Origin: CAZTXD01 sp964617995
Lineage (GTDB): Bacteria; Actinomycetota; Acidimicrobiia; Spongiisociales; ZC4RG35
Direction of reading: 5' to 3'
Length of the DNA stretch: 13,757 nt
NCBI GenBank assembly: GCA_964617995.1
Contig: CAZTXD010000103.1
Location: 1-13,757 of the forward strand
Of this stretch, positions 1 through 7,504 are shown one piece after another; position 1 is the stretch's first letter, and each line of letters starts with the position of its first letter. A model generated the notes under the pieces. The model was given only the letters and a program-made list of their open reading frames with translations, ran no database searches and was not told the origin of the DNA. Made by a program: the position numbers and the translations under genes.

Positions 1-1
1 C

Positions 2-52
2 GACTTCCTGAAGTTCCGCTTCCTCCGGGTGGTGAACCCGCTGCGGGAGTAG
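2..52 (+). CDS. C-terminal end of an unidentified convergent gene (partial)
   Basis: The frame starting at base 2 reads DFLKFRFLRVVNPLRE and ends at a TAG at 50-52. Every one of its 16 sense codons ends in G or C, as expected for a real gene in a genome this GC-rich, and the other two plus-strand frames do not share this bias. It would be the last residues of a gene that begins left of the window and converges on the permease array. The tail is basic and hydrophobic, but 16 residues are too few to name a family, so no product is proposed. A chance open frame remains possible. Confidence 0.5.
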   Translation, partial: DFLKFRFLRVVNPLRE

Positions 53-153
53 ACCTCTGCCGGGGATCCGATCGCCGCGTCGCCCTGCCCGGCCGCGAAC
101 CCGAACCCGGCGTCGCATCCAGCCTCCGCGCTCCCGCGGTCTCCGGATCTCGC
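53..153. other. Convergent intergenic spacer with no convincing terminator
   Basis: This 101-nt stretch lies between the TAG of the plus-strand fragment and the TGA of the last permease gene. Two transcription units should end here. The only compact inverted repeat I see is a 5-bp stem (CCGCG/CGCGG, 126-139) with a 4-nt loop and no following T-run on either strand, so it is not a persuasive intrinsic terminator. No small ORF, tRNA or longer repeat is visible. Confidence 0.5.
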
Positions 154-2604
154 TCACTCGTACCTGAGCGTCGTGGCCGGGTCCACCCGCAGGGCCCGCC
201 GCGCGGGCAGCCAGCAGGCCAGCAGCCCGACCGCGGCCAGGAGGACCACGACGGAGGCGAACACCGCGGGGTCGGCGGGGCTCACGCCGAACAGCAGGCT
301 GGAGAGGAGGCGCGTGGCCGCGAGCGCCGCGGCGAGGCCGGCGAGCGCGCCGGCGGCTACGGGTCCCATCCCCTGGCGCAACACCAGGCGGAGGACCCTC
401 CGCCGGTCCGCTCCCAGCGCCATGCGGATCCCGATCTCCCGGCTCCGGCGGGCGACCGAGTAGCCGACCACCCCGTAGATCCCGATGGCCGAGAGCAGGA
501 GCGCCAGAAAGCCGAAGGAGGCGAGGAGCTCGGCGGTCAGCCGGGGCCGCGCGACGGAGGCCTCCACCACGTCGTCGGCGGTGCGCAGGTTCGCCAGCGC
601 CAGGCCGGGGTCGAGCTCGCGGACGACGCCCCGGACCGCCGGGGCGAGCGCCAGCGGGTCTCCCTCCGTGCGGACGACGACGCTCTGGTACCGGCCGGGC
701 GAGCCCTGCGCCACGCGCAGCTGATCGTGGGGAAGGAAGACCTGGGGCCGGGTCTCCGCGTCCAGGCCGTCCACCTTCGTGTCGGCCACCACCCCGACGA
801 TGGTGATCCAGGCGATGGGCTCCGCCCCGGCGTCGTAGGTGAAGCGCACCCCGATCGGGTCCTCATCCGGCCAGTACCTCCGGACCGCGGCCCGGTTGAC
901 GACGGCCACGAGATGTCGGTCGGCGCGGTCTGCGGCCTCGAAGGTCCGCCCCCGCAGCAGGGGGATCCGCATGGTCTCGAAGTAGCCGGGCTGGACGTAC
1001 AGCACGTCGGCGTTCCAGGCCGGAATCCCGCCCGGAGGAGCGGGCTCGCCCTCGACCTGGAAGTCCACGCGGGGCGGAGCGCCGGTGAGCGGCAGCACGG
1101 AGATGGAGGCGGCGCTGCGAACGCCCGGCAGGCCGCGGATCCGCTCCAGCAACCGCTCGAAGAAGGCGGGCGCCTGTTCGGACGCGGGGTACTCCGCCGA
1201 GGGAAGCGAGAGGTCGAAGGTCAGCACGCCCCGGGGCTCGATCCCGGGATCGACCGCCGAGAGCTCCTGAAAGCTCCGGACCAGGAGCCCCGCCGCCACC
1301 ACGACGACGACGCTCACCGTCACCTCGGCGGCCACCAGCGCGGAGCGGAACCGGCGTCCTCCGGCGTCGCCGCCGGCCCGCACGTGCGATCGCGCGGCCG
1401 CGGCGAGACCGCTGCGCGCCGCGCGGAACGCGGGCACGAGACCGAACGCGAGCGCCGTCGCCACGGCGAGGGCGCCCGTGAAGAAGAGGACGGTGGCGTC
1501 CAGCCGGACCGCCTCGAGACGCGGGATCGCTCCCGGGTCGATCCGTGCCAGCGCTCCCGTGCCCCACGCCGCGAGCGCCAGCCCCCCGACCGCGCCCAGC
1601 GCCGCGAGGACGCCGCTCTCCGTCAGGAGCTGACGGATCAGCCGTCCCCGGCCGGCTCCCAGCGCCGCCCGCACCGCCGTCTCCCTCGTGCGCGTCTGGG
1701 AGCGGGCCAGGAACAGGTTCGCGACGTTCGCGCAGGCCACCAGCAGCACGAGCAGGACCGCCGTCATGAGCAGCCACAGCACCGGACCCACGTCTCCCAC
1801 GAGGTCCTCGTGCAGCGGCCGGAGAAAGAGGAAGTGCCCCATGGCGTAGTGCTCGTACTCCTCGCTCCAGGCGCCCATGATGGCCTCCAGCTCGGCCTCG
1901 GCCCGCTCGAGGCCGACGCCGGGAGCGAGCCGGCCGATCGCCTGGAGGTAATGGTTCCCGCGGCTGGGCAGGTCGGTCTCGTTCCATCCGAGCGGCGTCC
2001 ACAGGCGGACCGAGGCATCGGGGAAGACGAAGTCCTCCGGCATCACGCCCACGACGCGGGCGGCCTCTCCGTCCAGCTCGACCGTCCGGCCCACGACCTC
2101 CGGGTCGCCGCCGAAGCGCTCCCGCCAGAGGACGTGGCTGAGCAGAACCGTCCGCGACGCGCCGGGTGCCTCCTCCTCCTCGACGAAGGTGCGGCCGAGC
2201 GCCGGGCCGGCCCCGAGGAGAGAGAGCAGCCCGGCGCCCACGAAGCCCACCCGCACCCGGACCGGATCCTGCCCTTCACCCGTCAGGGTGCGGTCGGACC
2301 ACCGGTGAGGGATCACATCCTCCAGCGCCCGACTCGCGTCCCGGTAGTCGACGATCTCGGGAGCGGAGACGGGAAACTGCGGGATGTCCTGTCCCGTGGA
2401 GGGCAGGTAGCGGGTCCAGATCGCCACGAGCTCGTCAGGCTCGGCGTAGGGGAGCGGGCGGAGCAGCACCCCGTGGAGGACGCTGAACACGGCCGTGTTC
2501 GCGCCGATCCCCAGCGTCAGGGTCAGGATGACCACGGCGGCGAAGCCGGGGTTCCGGCGGAGCTGGCGGAGGGCGTAGCGAAGGTCCTGGGTGAAGGCGC
2601 TCAT
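154..2604 (-). CDS. P1: ADOP-family FtsX/MacB-like permease, 816 aa, last gene of the array
   Basis: Fused duplicated permease of the inner membrane. The N-terminus has the family leader QDLRYALRQLRRNPGFA, followed by TM1 (about 20-43), the first extracytoplasmic MacB_PCD-type domain (44-274, with PALGRTF and RFGGDPEVVGR) and an FtsX domain with TM2-TM4 (275-299, 327-350, 371-391). The second half has TM5 (420-441), a second extracytoplasmic domain (442-689, with YFETMRIPLLRGRTF and WPDEDPIG) and TM6-TM8 (690-716, 745-768, 778-800). The cytoplasmic helix after TM6 reads REIGIRMALGA, the segment that in MacB-like transporters faces the ATPase. The protein ends in the family tail PARRALRVDPATTLRYE. 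The ATG start is supported by GGGAG 5 nt upstream. In canonical MacB this fold transmits ATPase motion to the periplasm. No ATPase is encoded here, so substrate and energy source are unknown. Confidence 0.95.
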   Translation of the reverse strand: MSAFTQDLRYALRQLRRNPGFAAVVILTLTLGIGANTAVFSVLHGVLLRPLPYAEPDELVAIWTRYLPSTGQDIPQFPVSAPEIVDYRDASRALEDVIPHRWSDRTLTGEGQDPVRVRVGFVGAGLLSLLGAGPALGRTFVEEEEAPGASRTVLLSHVLWRERFGGDPEVVGRTVELDGEAARVVGVMPEDFVFPDASVRLWTPLGWNETDLPSRGNHYLQAIGRLAPGVGLERAEAELEAIMGAWSEEYEHYAMGHFLFLRPLHEDLVGDVGPVLWLLMTAVLLVLLVACANVANLFLARSQTRTRETAVRAALGAGRGRLIRQLLTESGVLAALGAVGGLALAAWGTGALARIDPGAIPRLEAVRLDATVLFFTGALAVATALAFGLVPAFRAARSGLAAAARSHVRAGGDAGGRRFRSALVAAEVTVSVVVVVAAGLLVRSFQELSAVDPGIEPRGVLTFDLSLPSAEYPASEQAPAFFERLLERIRGLPGVRSAASISVLPLTGAPPRVDFQVEGEPAPPGGIPAWNADVLYVQPGYFETMRIPLLRGRTFEAADRADRHLVAVVNRAAVRRYWPDEDPIGVRFTYDAGAEPIAWITIVGVVADTKVDGLDAETRPQVFLPHDQLRVAQGSPGRYQSVVVRTEGDPLALAPAVRGVVRELDPGLALANLRTADDVVEASVARPRLTAELLASFGFLALLLSAIGIYGVVGYSVARRSREIGIRMALGADRRRVLRLVLRQGMGPVAAGALAGLAAALAATRLLSSLLFGVSPADPAVFASVVVLLAAVGLLACWLPARRALRVDPATTLRYE

Positions 2605-2609
2605 CGGGA

Positions 2610-2614
2610 CTCCC
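2610..2614 (-). promoter_or_regulatory. Ribosome binding site of P1
   Basis: On the minus strand GGGAG sits 5 nt before the ATG at 2604, inside the 40-nt gap after the P2 stop. This supports the ATG start and independent ribosome loading on P1. Confidence 0.7.
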
Positions 2615-2644
2615 GAGTCGGTCGGTGGAAGGGACGCGGCCGCA

Positions 2645-5047
2645 TCACTCCTCCCTCAGGACGGCCATGGGATCCACGCGGACCGCGAGACGGGACGGGA
2701 GCCAGGAAGCCAGCGCCGCCACGCCGCCGAGCAGGAGGACCACCGTCGTGAGGGCGACCGGATCCGTGGGGCTCACCCCGAACAGGAGGCCGCGGATGAG
2801 CCGCGTCAGCACGAGGGCGGCGACCAGGCCGAGGAGGAGGCCCGCGCCGGAGAGCCGCAGCCCCCGACCCACGACCATTCGCACCAGGGCCCGGCGGTCG
2901 GCGCCGAGTGCCATCCGGACGCCGATCTCGCGGGTCCGACGCCGCACCCCGAACGCCATGACCCCGTAGATGCCGATGGCGGCGAGGGCGAGCGCCAGCG
3001 CTCCGAAGAGCCCGACCAGGAGGAGCAGGAAACGCCGGCTCGCCAGCGAGTCGGCCAGGTGGCCCGTCATGGGCCTGAGGTCCCAGGTGACGATGCCCGG
3101 GGCCAGCGCCAGGAGCGTCTCCCGGACCGGACCGGCGATCGCCCGGGGATCGCCGGGGGTGCGAACCGCCAGCAGGGGGCTTCCCGGAGGGCCCTGCGAG
3201 AACGGAACGTACACGGTGGGAGGCGCGTCCGCCTCCAGCCCGAAGTGCTTCACGTCGCCCACCACGCCCACCACCTCCAGCCACGGCGCATCGTCCGCCT
3301 GAAAGCCGAAGCGCACCTGCCCTCCCACCGGGTCCTCGCCCGGCCACAGGTGCTCCGCCGCGCTGCGGCTTACGATCAGCACCGGCGCCCCGTCCGGACG
3401 GTCCCGCTCGTCGAACGGCCGCCCCCGGAGCACCGGGATGCCCATCGCCTCGAAGTAGCGCCCGCCGGCTCGCCGGAACTCCACCTCCGGCAGCTCCCCC
3501 TCCTCGAACGCCCTCCCGCGCACGTCCAGCCGGGTCGAGATGTTCCCTCCGAGCGGCAGCCGGGTCACGGCCCCCGCGGCGCTCACCGCGGGCAGGGCCT
3601 CCAGGTTCTCGAACAGCCGGTCGTAGAAGGTGACGGCGGCGGGGTCGTCGAGCTCGGGAGGCCTGGCGAACTGCAGGGTGAGCACGCCCTCGGCCCGGAA
3701 GCCGGGGTCGACGTCGGTCACCTGCAGGAAGCTTCTTAGCAGCAGTCCCGCCCCGGCCAGCAGCACCACGGCCAGGGCCACCTGGGCGACGATCAGGCTG
3801 TCCCGGAGGCCCCGGCCCCCCGCCGAGCCCGTGCGGCCGGCCTCCTTGAGCCAGGCGTGCCGCTTGCGGCTCGTCGCGAACAGGGTCGGTAGGACGCCCA
3901 GGGCGAGGCCGACGAGAAGCGTGAGGAGCCCCGCCACCCCGAGGACCCGCGCGTCCAGCCCCACCTCGCGGAGCCGCGGCAGATCCTGGGGACCCAGGGA
4001 CCGGAACAGCTCGAGCATCCAGAGACCGACGAGAACCCCGAGGGCCCCGCCGAGGAGGCCGACGGTCAGGCTCTCGGTCAGCAGCTGGCGGCCGATCCGA
4101 GCGGGGCTGGCCCCCAGCGAGCCGCGAACGGCCAGCTCGCTCCGGCGCGCGGACGTCCGGGCCAGGAGCAGGTTCCCGAGGTTCGAGCACGCGATGAGCA
4201 GGAGGAAGGCGACGCCGCCGAGGAGCGTCCACAGGGCGGGCCGCACGTCTCCCACGGTCGCCGTGTGGAGATTCTGAACCGTGGCGCCGAGCCCCTCGTG
4301 CTCCGCCGGGTACGCCTCCTCCAGACGCGCCGCGAACGCCCGCGTCTGCCGGCGTGCGTCCGCCACGCTCGCCCGGGGCGCGAGCCGGGCCACGACATCC
4401 ACCCAGCGCACCTGGCGCCCGTTCCCGACGATCGGGTTCAGGGCCAGCGGCATCCAGAGCGCGACGTCCTCGCCGAAGCGGAACTCGGGCGGCATGACCC
4501 CCACGATCGTGACGGCGGTCGAGCCGAGCTGCACGCTCCCGCCCACGACCTCGGGGTCGCCCCCGAACTTCCGCTGCCAGAACCCGTGGTCCAGCACCGC
4601 GGCCGGATCGGCCCCTGGCGCGTCGTCGGCGGGCAGGAGACCGCGCCCCAGCGTCGGCCGGATGCCGAGAAGGTCGAAGAAGGAGGCGGACACCCAGTAC
4701 CCGTGCACGCGCTCCGGCTCTCCGGGCGAGCGGACGGTGAACGACCAGTGCGGCGAGATCGCGGCCGCCGCCTCGATGGCCGGGACCCCATCGGTCAGCT
4801 CGCGGAACGTCTCGTAGGCGACCGTCTCCTTCGGCTCGTCGTTCCGCTCGTTGTGATGCCAGACTCGGACGAGGCGGTCCGGGTCCGGATACGGGAGCGG
4901 GGTCAGGAGCACCGCGTCCACCACGCTGTAGATGGCGGTCGTGGCTCCCAGCCCGAGTGCCAGCGTCAACAGGCACGCCAGGGCGAAGACGGGGTTCCTC
5001 ACGAGCTGGCGGAGGGCGTAGCGGAGATCCTGGATGAGGCCGTTCAT
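2645..5047 (-). CDS. P2: ADOP-family FtsX/MacB-like permease, 800 aa
   Basis: Full-length fused permease. Leader QDLRYALRQLVRNPVFA runs into TM1 (about 20-43). The first extracytoplasmic domain (44-269) carries TLGRGLL and KFGGDPEVVGG. TM2-TM4 lie near 270-296, 325-348 and 368-389, with the ACSNLGNLLLAR motif at the end of TM2 and SELAVRGSLGA in the cytoplasmic helix after it. TM5 is at 416-438. The second extracytoplasmic domain (440-671) has YFEAMGIPVLRGRPF, WPGEDPVGG and VVGVVGDVKHFGLEADAPP. TM6-TM8 are near 672-699, 729-752 and 763-785, with TREIGVRMALGADRR after TM6 and LLFGVSPTDP before TM8. It shares the GADRR and LLFGVSPxDP wording with P1, which suggests these two are the closest pair on that side of the array. 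The ATG is preceded by a strong GAGGAG. Substrate unknown. Confidence 0.95.
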   Translation of the reverse strand: MNGLIQDLRYALRQLVRNPVFALACLLTLALGLGATTAIYSVVDAVLLTPLPYPDPDRLVRVWHHNERNDEPKETVAYETFRELTDGVPAIEAAAAISPHWSFTVRSPGEPERVHGYWVSASFFDLLGIRPTLGRGLLPADDAPGADPAAVLDHGFWQRKFGGDPEVVGGSVQLGSTAVTIVGVMPPEFRFGEDVALWMPLALNPIVGNGRQVRWVDVVARLAPRASVADARRQTRAFAARLEEAYPAEHEGLGATVQNLHTATVGDVRPALWTLLGGVAFLLLIACSNLGNLLLARTSARRSELAVRGSLGASPARIGRQLLTESLTVGLLGGALGVLVGLWMLELFRSLGPQDLPRLREVGLDARVLGVAGLLTLLVGLALGVLPTLFATSRKRHAWLKEAGRTGSAGGRGLRDSLIVAQVALAVVLLAGAGLLLRSFLQVTDVDPGFRAEGVLTLQFARPPELDDPAAVTFYDRLFENLEALPAVSAAGAVTRLPLGGNISTRLDVRGRAFEEGELPEVEFRRAGGRYFEAMGIPVLRGRPFDERDRPDGAPVLIVSRSAAEHLWPGEDPVGGQVRFGFQADDAPWLEVVGVVGDVKHFGLEADAPPTVYVPFSQGPPGSPLLAVRTPGDPRAIAGPVRETLLALAPGIVTWDLRPMTGHLADSLASRRFLLLLVGLFGALALALAAIGIYGVMAFGVRRRTREIGVRMALGADRRALVRMVVGRGLRLSGAGLLLGLVAALVLTRLIRGLLFGVSPTDPVALTTVVLLLGGVAALASWLPSRLAVRVDPMAVLREE

Positions 5048-5053
5048 GGTCGG

Positions 5054-5059
5054 CTCCTC
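5054..5059 (-). promoter_or_regulatory. Ribosome binding site of P2
   Basis: GAGGAG on the minus strand, 6 nt before the ATG at 5047 and inside the 31-nt gap after P3. It is the best-matched Shine-Dalgarno of the array and fixes the P2 start. Confidence 0.8.
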
Positions 5060-5078
5060 GGGCGGCGTCTCGGCGCGG

Positions 5079-7496
5079 TCATTCGGCGCGCAGCGCGTCG
5101 GCGGGGTCTACGCGGAGGGCGCGCAGCGCGGGGAGCATGCCTCCCGCGAGGGCCGCGGCGAGGACCATGACGAGCGCCATCGCGGCCGCCGCGGCGCTCC
5201 CGGCGGTCGAGAGGTCGACCGTCAGTCCCGTGAGCAGGCGGAGCGCCAGCCAGGCCAGCAGGCCGCCGATCGCGAGGCCCGTCGCGGCGAGCTTCAGCCC
5301 TTCACCCAGAACCAGGCGGAGGACATCCCCGGAGCTGGCCCCGACGGCTACGCGGATGCCGATCTCGCGCCTCCGCCGGAGCACCCAGAAGGCCACGACT
5401 CCGTAGATGCCCAGCCCCGCGAGTCCCAGCCCGAGGGCTCCCAGGAGCCCGCCCGTGCCCGCGACCAGGCGCTGGGGGAGCAGCGCGATCCGCTGGAAGG
5501 AGGCCAGGGACTGGAGCTCGAGCGGGAGGGAGGGGGCCACTCGCCGGGTCGCGTCCCGGAGGGCCGCCGCCAGCGGACCGGGAGGCCGGGCGCTCCGCAC
5601 CAGGAGCGCGGCGCGGGGCGGCGGCCGCTCGGCGAGCGAGGTGTAGAGGAACGGGGCGGGCGCGCCGGCCGCCGGGCGATGGCGGAGGTCGGGCGCCACC
5701 CCGACGATCCGGTGGGCGCGTCCGTCGACCAGGAGCCGACGTCCGAGCGCCTCCTGGTCGGGCCAGAAGCGGGCGGCGAGGGCGGCGCTCGCGACGGCTA
5801 CCGGCTCGTCCCGCTCCTCGTCCGAGGGGTGGAAGTCCCGGCCGCGGAGGAGCCGGACGCCGAGGCTCTCGAAATAGCCGGCCGAGACGGCGGCGCCGTC
5901 CACCTCGAAGCCGTCCGCTCCGGGGGGCGGGGGGACGCCCTCGATCTGGACGAGGCGGGTCCCGGGTCCCGTGAAGTCGAGCGGCACGGCGGTGGAGAGG
6001 GCGGCCGAAGACACGCCGGGCAGCGCGCGCACTTCCTCCAGCAGCCGCCGGTAGAAGATCCCCGCCTCGGCGTCCTCGATCCCGGCCAACCGCGGATCCA
6101 AGAACGGGGCCACGTGGACGGAGTCGGCGCGGAAGCCCGTCTCGGCCCGCGTCGTCTGCCGCACGACGTGGGTGAAGGCGGCCGCGACGACCAGGAGGAG
6201 GGCCGATGCGGCGACCTGGGCCACGACCAGCGCACGGCGAAGGCGCGAGGCGTCGCGGGCTCCGGCCTCGCCGCGAGAGCCGGCCACGAGCGCGGAGCGC
6301 AGGTCGCCCTCCCCGGCCCGGGCCGCCGGCAGGGCCCCGACGACCAGCCCCGTTCCCAGCGCGAGGGCCAGGACGAAGGCGACGAGCCGCAGGTCCAGGC
6401 CGAAGGCGAGGACCAGCTCGACCGGAAAGCTCGCGACCGTGGCCCGGAACAGACGGCTGGCCGCCTCCGCGACCCCCAGCGCCACCAGCCCCCCGGCGAG
6501 CGCCAGGACGACGCCCTCGAGGAAGAGCGGACGGACGGAGCGGCGCGTCCCGCCGCCCAGCGCCCGCCGCACGGCGATCTCGCGCGACCGACCGACGGCC
6601 CGCACCACCAGCATGCCCACCACGTTCGTCACGGCGATGAGGAGCAGGAGCGCCGCGATGCCGCTCAGGGCGAGGAGGAGCGCCCGGACGGGCCCGCGCA
6701 GGTCCTCGTCGAACCCGGTGAACGGCCGCGCCGCGATCTCGAAGCCCGCCGGAAGCTCGGGGCGCGAGACCCGGAGGCCGGCGGCGAGGCGCCGCAGGTC
6801 GAGGCCCGCCCGCTCGAGCGTGGCCCCGTCGGCCAGCCGGGCCACGAGCTCGATCCGGTCGAGCGCCGGGTCGTCCAGGTCGAGGGCGGGAGCCAGGTGC
6901 GGCGCGGCCGCCAGGGGCACCCAGACATCGAAGCGGAAGCCGGCGACGGCGCCCACGAACCCCTCCGGCGCCACACCGACGATGCGGAAGGGCTCGCCGT
7001 TCAGGGTCAGAGTGCGGCCCACCGCGTCGGGGTCACCGCCGAGCCGTCGCTGCCAAAAGGCGTGACCGATCACCGCGACCCGGGGATCTTCGCCCGCCAG
7101 CTCGGGGCCGAAGAGGCGGCCCGCGGCCGGGCGCACGCCGAGGACCCGGAAGTAGTCCTCCGAGACCAGGAGCCCCAGCCGGCGCTCCGCCCGCTCGCCG
7201 GCGTCCACGCTCAGCAGCTCGTCCACGAAGCCTGCCACCCCCGATAGCGTGGTGGCGCCCTCGCGCAGGTACGCCAGGGTCGGCGCCGAGGAGGCTTCGG
7301 AGGGATGGAGCGTGACCAGCCTCTCAGCACCGGAGACGCCCGGCAGGGGACGCAGGAAGAGCCCGTTCACCACCCCGAACACGGCGGCCGCGGCTCCCAG
7401 GCCGAGGCCCAGGATCGCGACGGCCGTGGCGGCCAAGCCGGGGCTCCGCCCCAGCCGGCGGAGGGCGTGACGGAGGTCGCGGGCCAGCGCGTCCAC
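5079..7496 (-). CDS. P3: divergent ADOP-family FtsX/MacB-like permease, 805 aa, GTG start
   Basis: Same eight-TM fused architecture: TM1 at 20-42, first extracytoplasmic domain 43-270 (AAGRLFG, RLGGDPDAVGR), TM2-TM4 near 271-297, 323-345 and 366-389, TM5 420-442, second extracytoplasmic domain 443-675 (YFESLGVRLLRGRDF), TM6-TM8 near 676-703, 733-756 and 765-788, and tail LRALRVDPADALRAE. It is the outlier of the array. The ACxNxxNL motif at the end of TM2 is replaced by AVTNVVGML. RQLLTES is replaced by RPLFLEG. The SPxDP motif before TM8 is absent (DLSTAGSAA instead). WPxEDPxG is reduced to WPDQEALG, and PARRA near the C-terminus to PALRA. The protein contains no cysteine. REIGIRVAVGA after TM6 is kept, and the frame is intact, so this looks like a specialised subfamily and not a decayed gene. 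Start choice is discussed under its ribosome binding site. Confidence 0.93.
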   Translation of the reverse strand: MDALARDLRHALRRLGRSPGLAATAVAILGLGLGAAAAVFGVVNGLFLRPLPGVSGAERLVTLHPSEASSAPTLAYLREGATTLSGVAGFVDELLSVDAGERAERRLGLLVSEDYFRVLGVRPAAGRLFGPELAGEDPRVAVIGHAFWQRRLGGDPDAVGRTLTLNGEPFRIVGVAPEGFVGAVAGFRFDVWVPLAAAPHLAPALDLDDPALDRIELVARLADGATLERAGLDLRRLAAGLRVSRPELPAGFEIAARPFTGFDEDLRGPVRALLLALSGIAALLLLIAVTNVVGMLVVRAVGRSREIAVRRALGGGTRRSVRPLFLEGVVLALAGGLVALGVAEAASRLFRATVASFPVELVLAFGLDLRLVAFVLALALGTGLVVGALPAARAGEGDLRSALVAGSRGEAGARDASRLRRALVVAQVAASALLLVVAAAFTHVVRQTTRAETGFRADSVHVAPFLDPRLAGIEDAEAGIFYRRLLEEVRALPGVSSAALSTAVPLDFTGPGTRLVQIEGVPPPPGADGFEVDGAAVSAGYFESLGVRLLRGRDFHPSDEERDEPVAVASAALAARFWPDQEALGRRLLVDGRAHRIVGVAPDLRHRPAAGAPAPFLYTSLAERPPPRAALLVRSARPPGPLAAALRDATRRVAPSLPLELQSLASFQRIALLPQRLVAGTGGLLGALGLGLAGLGIYGVVAFWVLRRRREIGIRVAVGASSGDVLRLVLGEGLKLAATGLAIGGLLAWLALRLLTGLTVDLSTAGSAAAAAMALVMVLAAALAGGMLPALRALRVDPADALRAE

Positions 7497-7498
7497 GG

Positions 7499-7504
7499 CT
7501 CCTC
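7499..7504 (-). promoter_or_regulatory. Ribosome binding site of P3, unusually close to the GTG start
   Basis: GAGGAG on the minus strand begins at the last base of the P4 TAG stop and ends only 2 nt before the GTG at 7496, closer than the usual 5-9 nt. No ATG, GTG or TTG in the same frame lies close upstream. The leader ARDLRHALRRLGRSPG aligns with the other paralogues when GTG is used, so I keep GTG. A CTG at codon 4 would sit 11 nt from the motif and is a weaker alternative. Coupling to P4 termination is likely. Confidence 0.6.

Noticed and set aside
126..139. Possible hairpin terminator after P1
   Set aside because: The stem is only 5 bp (CCGCG/CGCGG) and no U-tract follows on either strand. 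Such repeats are expected by chance at this GC content.
2605..2615. Palindrome CGGGACTCCCG just upstream of P1
   Set aside because: A 5-bp inverted repeat around a single central base cannot fold into a stable hairpin. It overlaps the Shine-Dalgarno and is better explained as that.
727..2751. 674-codon plus-strand ORF antisense to P1
   Set aside because: It mirrors P1 and has a low-complexity composition (R, G, E, P, Q, H) with no domain motif or TM pattern. In GC-rich DNA the opposite strand of a real gene often lacks stops. P1 on the minus strand has clear family motifs.
2601..4976. 791-codon minus-strand ORF in another frame of P2 (with similar ones at 7367-9727 and 9923-12172)
   Set aside because: Out-of-frame translations of the permease genes, rich in Arg, Pro, Gly and Ala and lacking TM segments. 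The in-frame proteins explain the same DNA fully.
5034..7247. 737-codon plus-strand ORF antisense to P3
   Set aside because: Same antisense-shadow effect. The translation is dominated by E, G, R and Q runs without recognisable domains, while P3 on the other strand is a coherent eight-TM permease.
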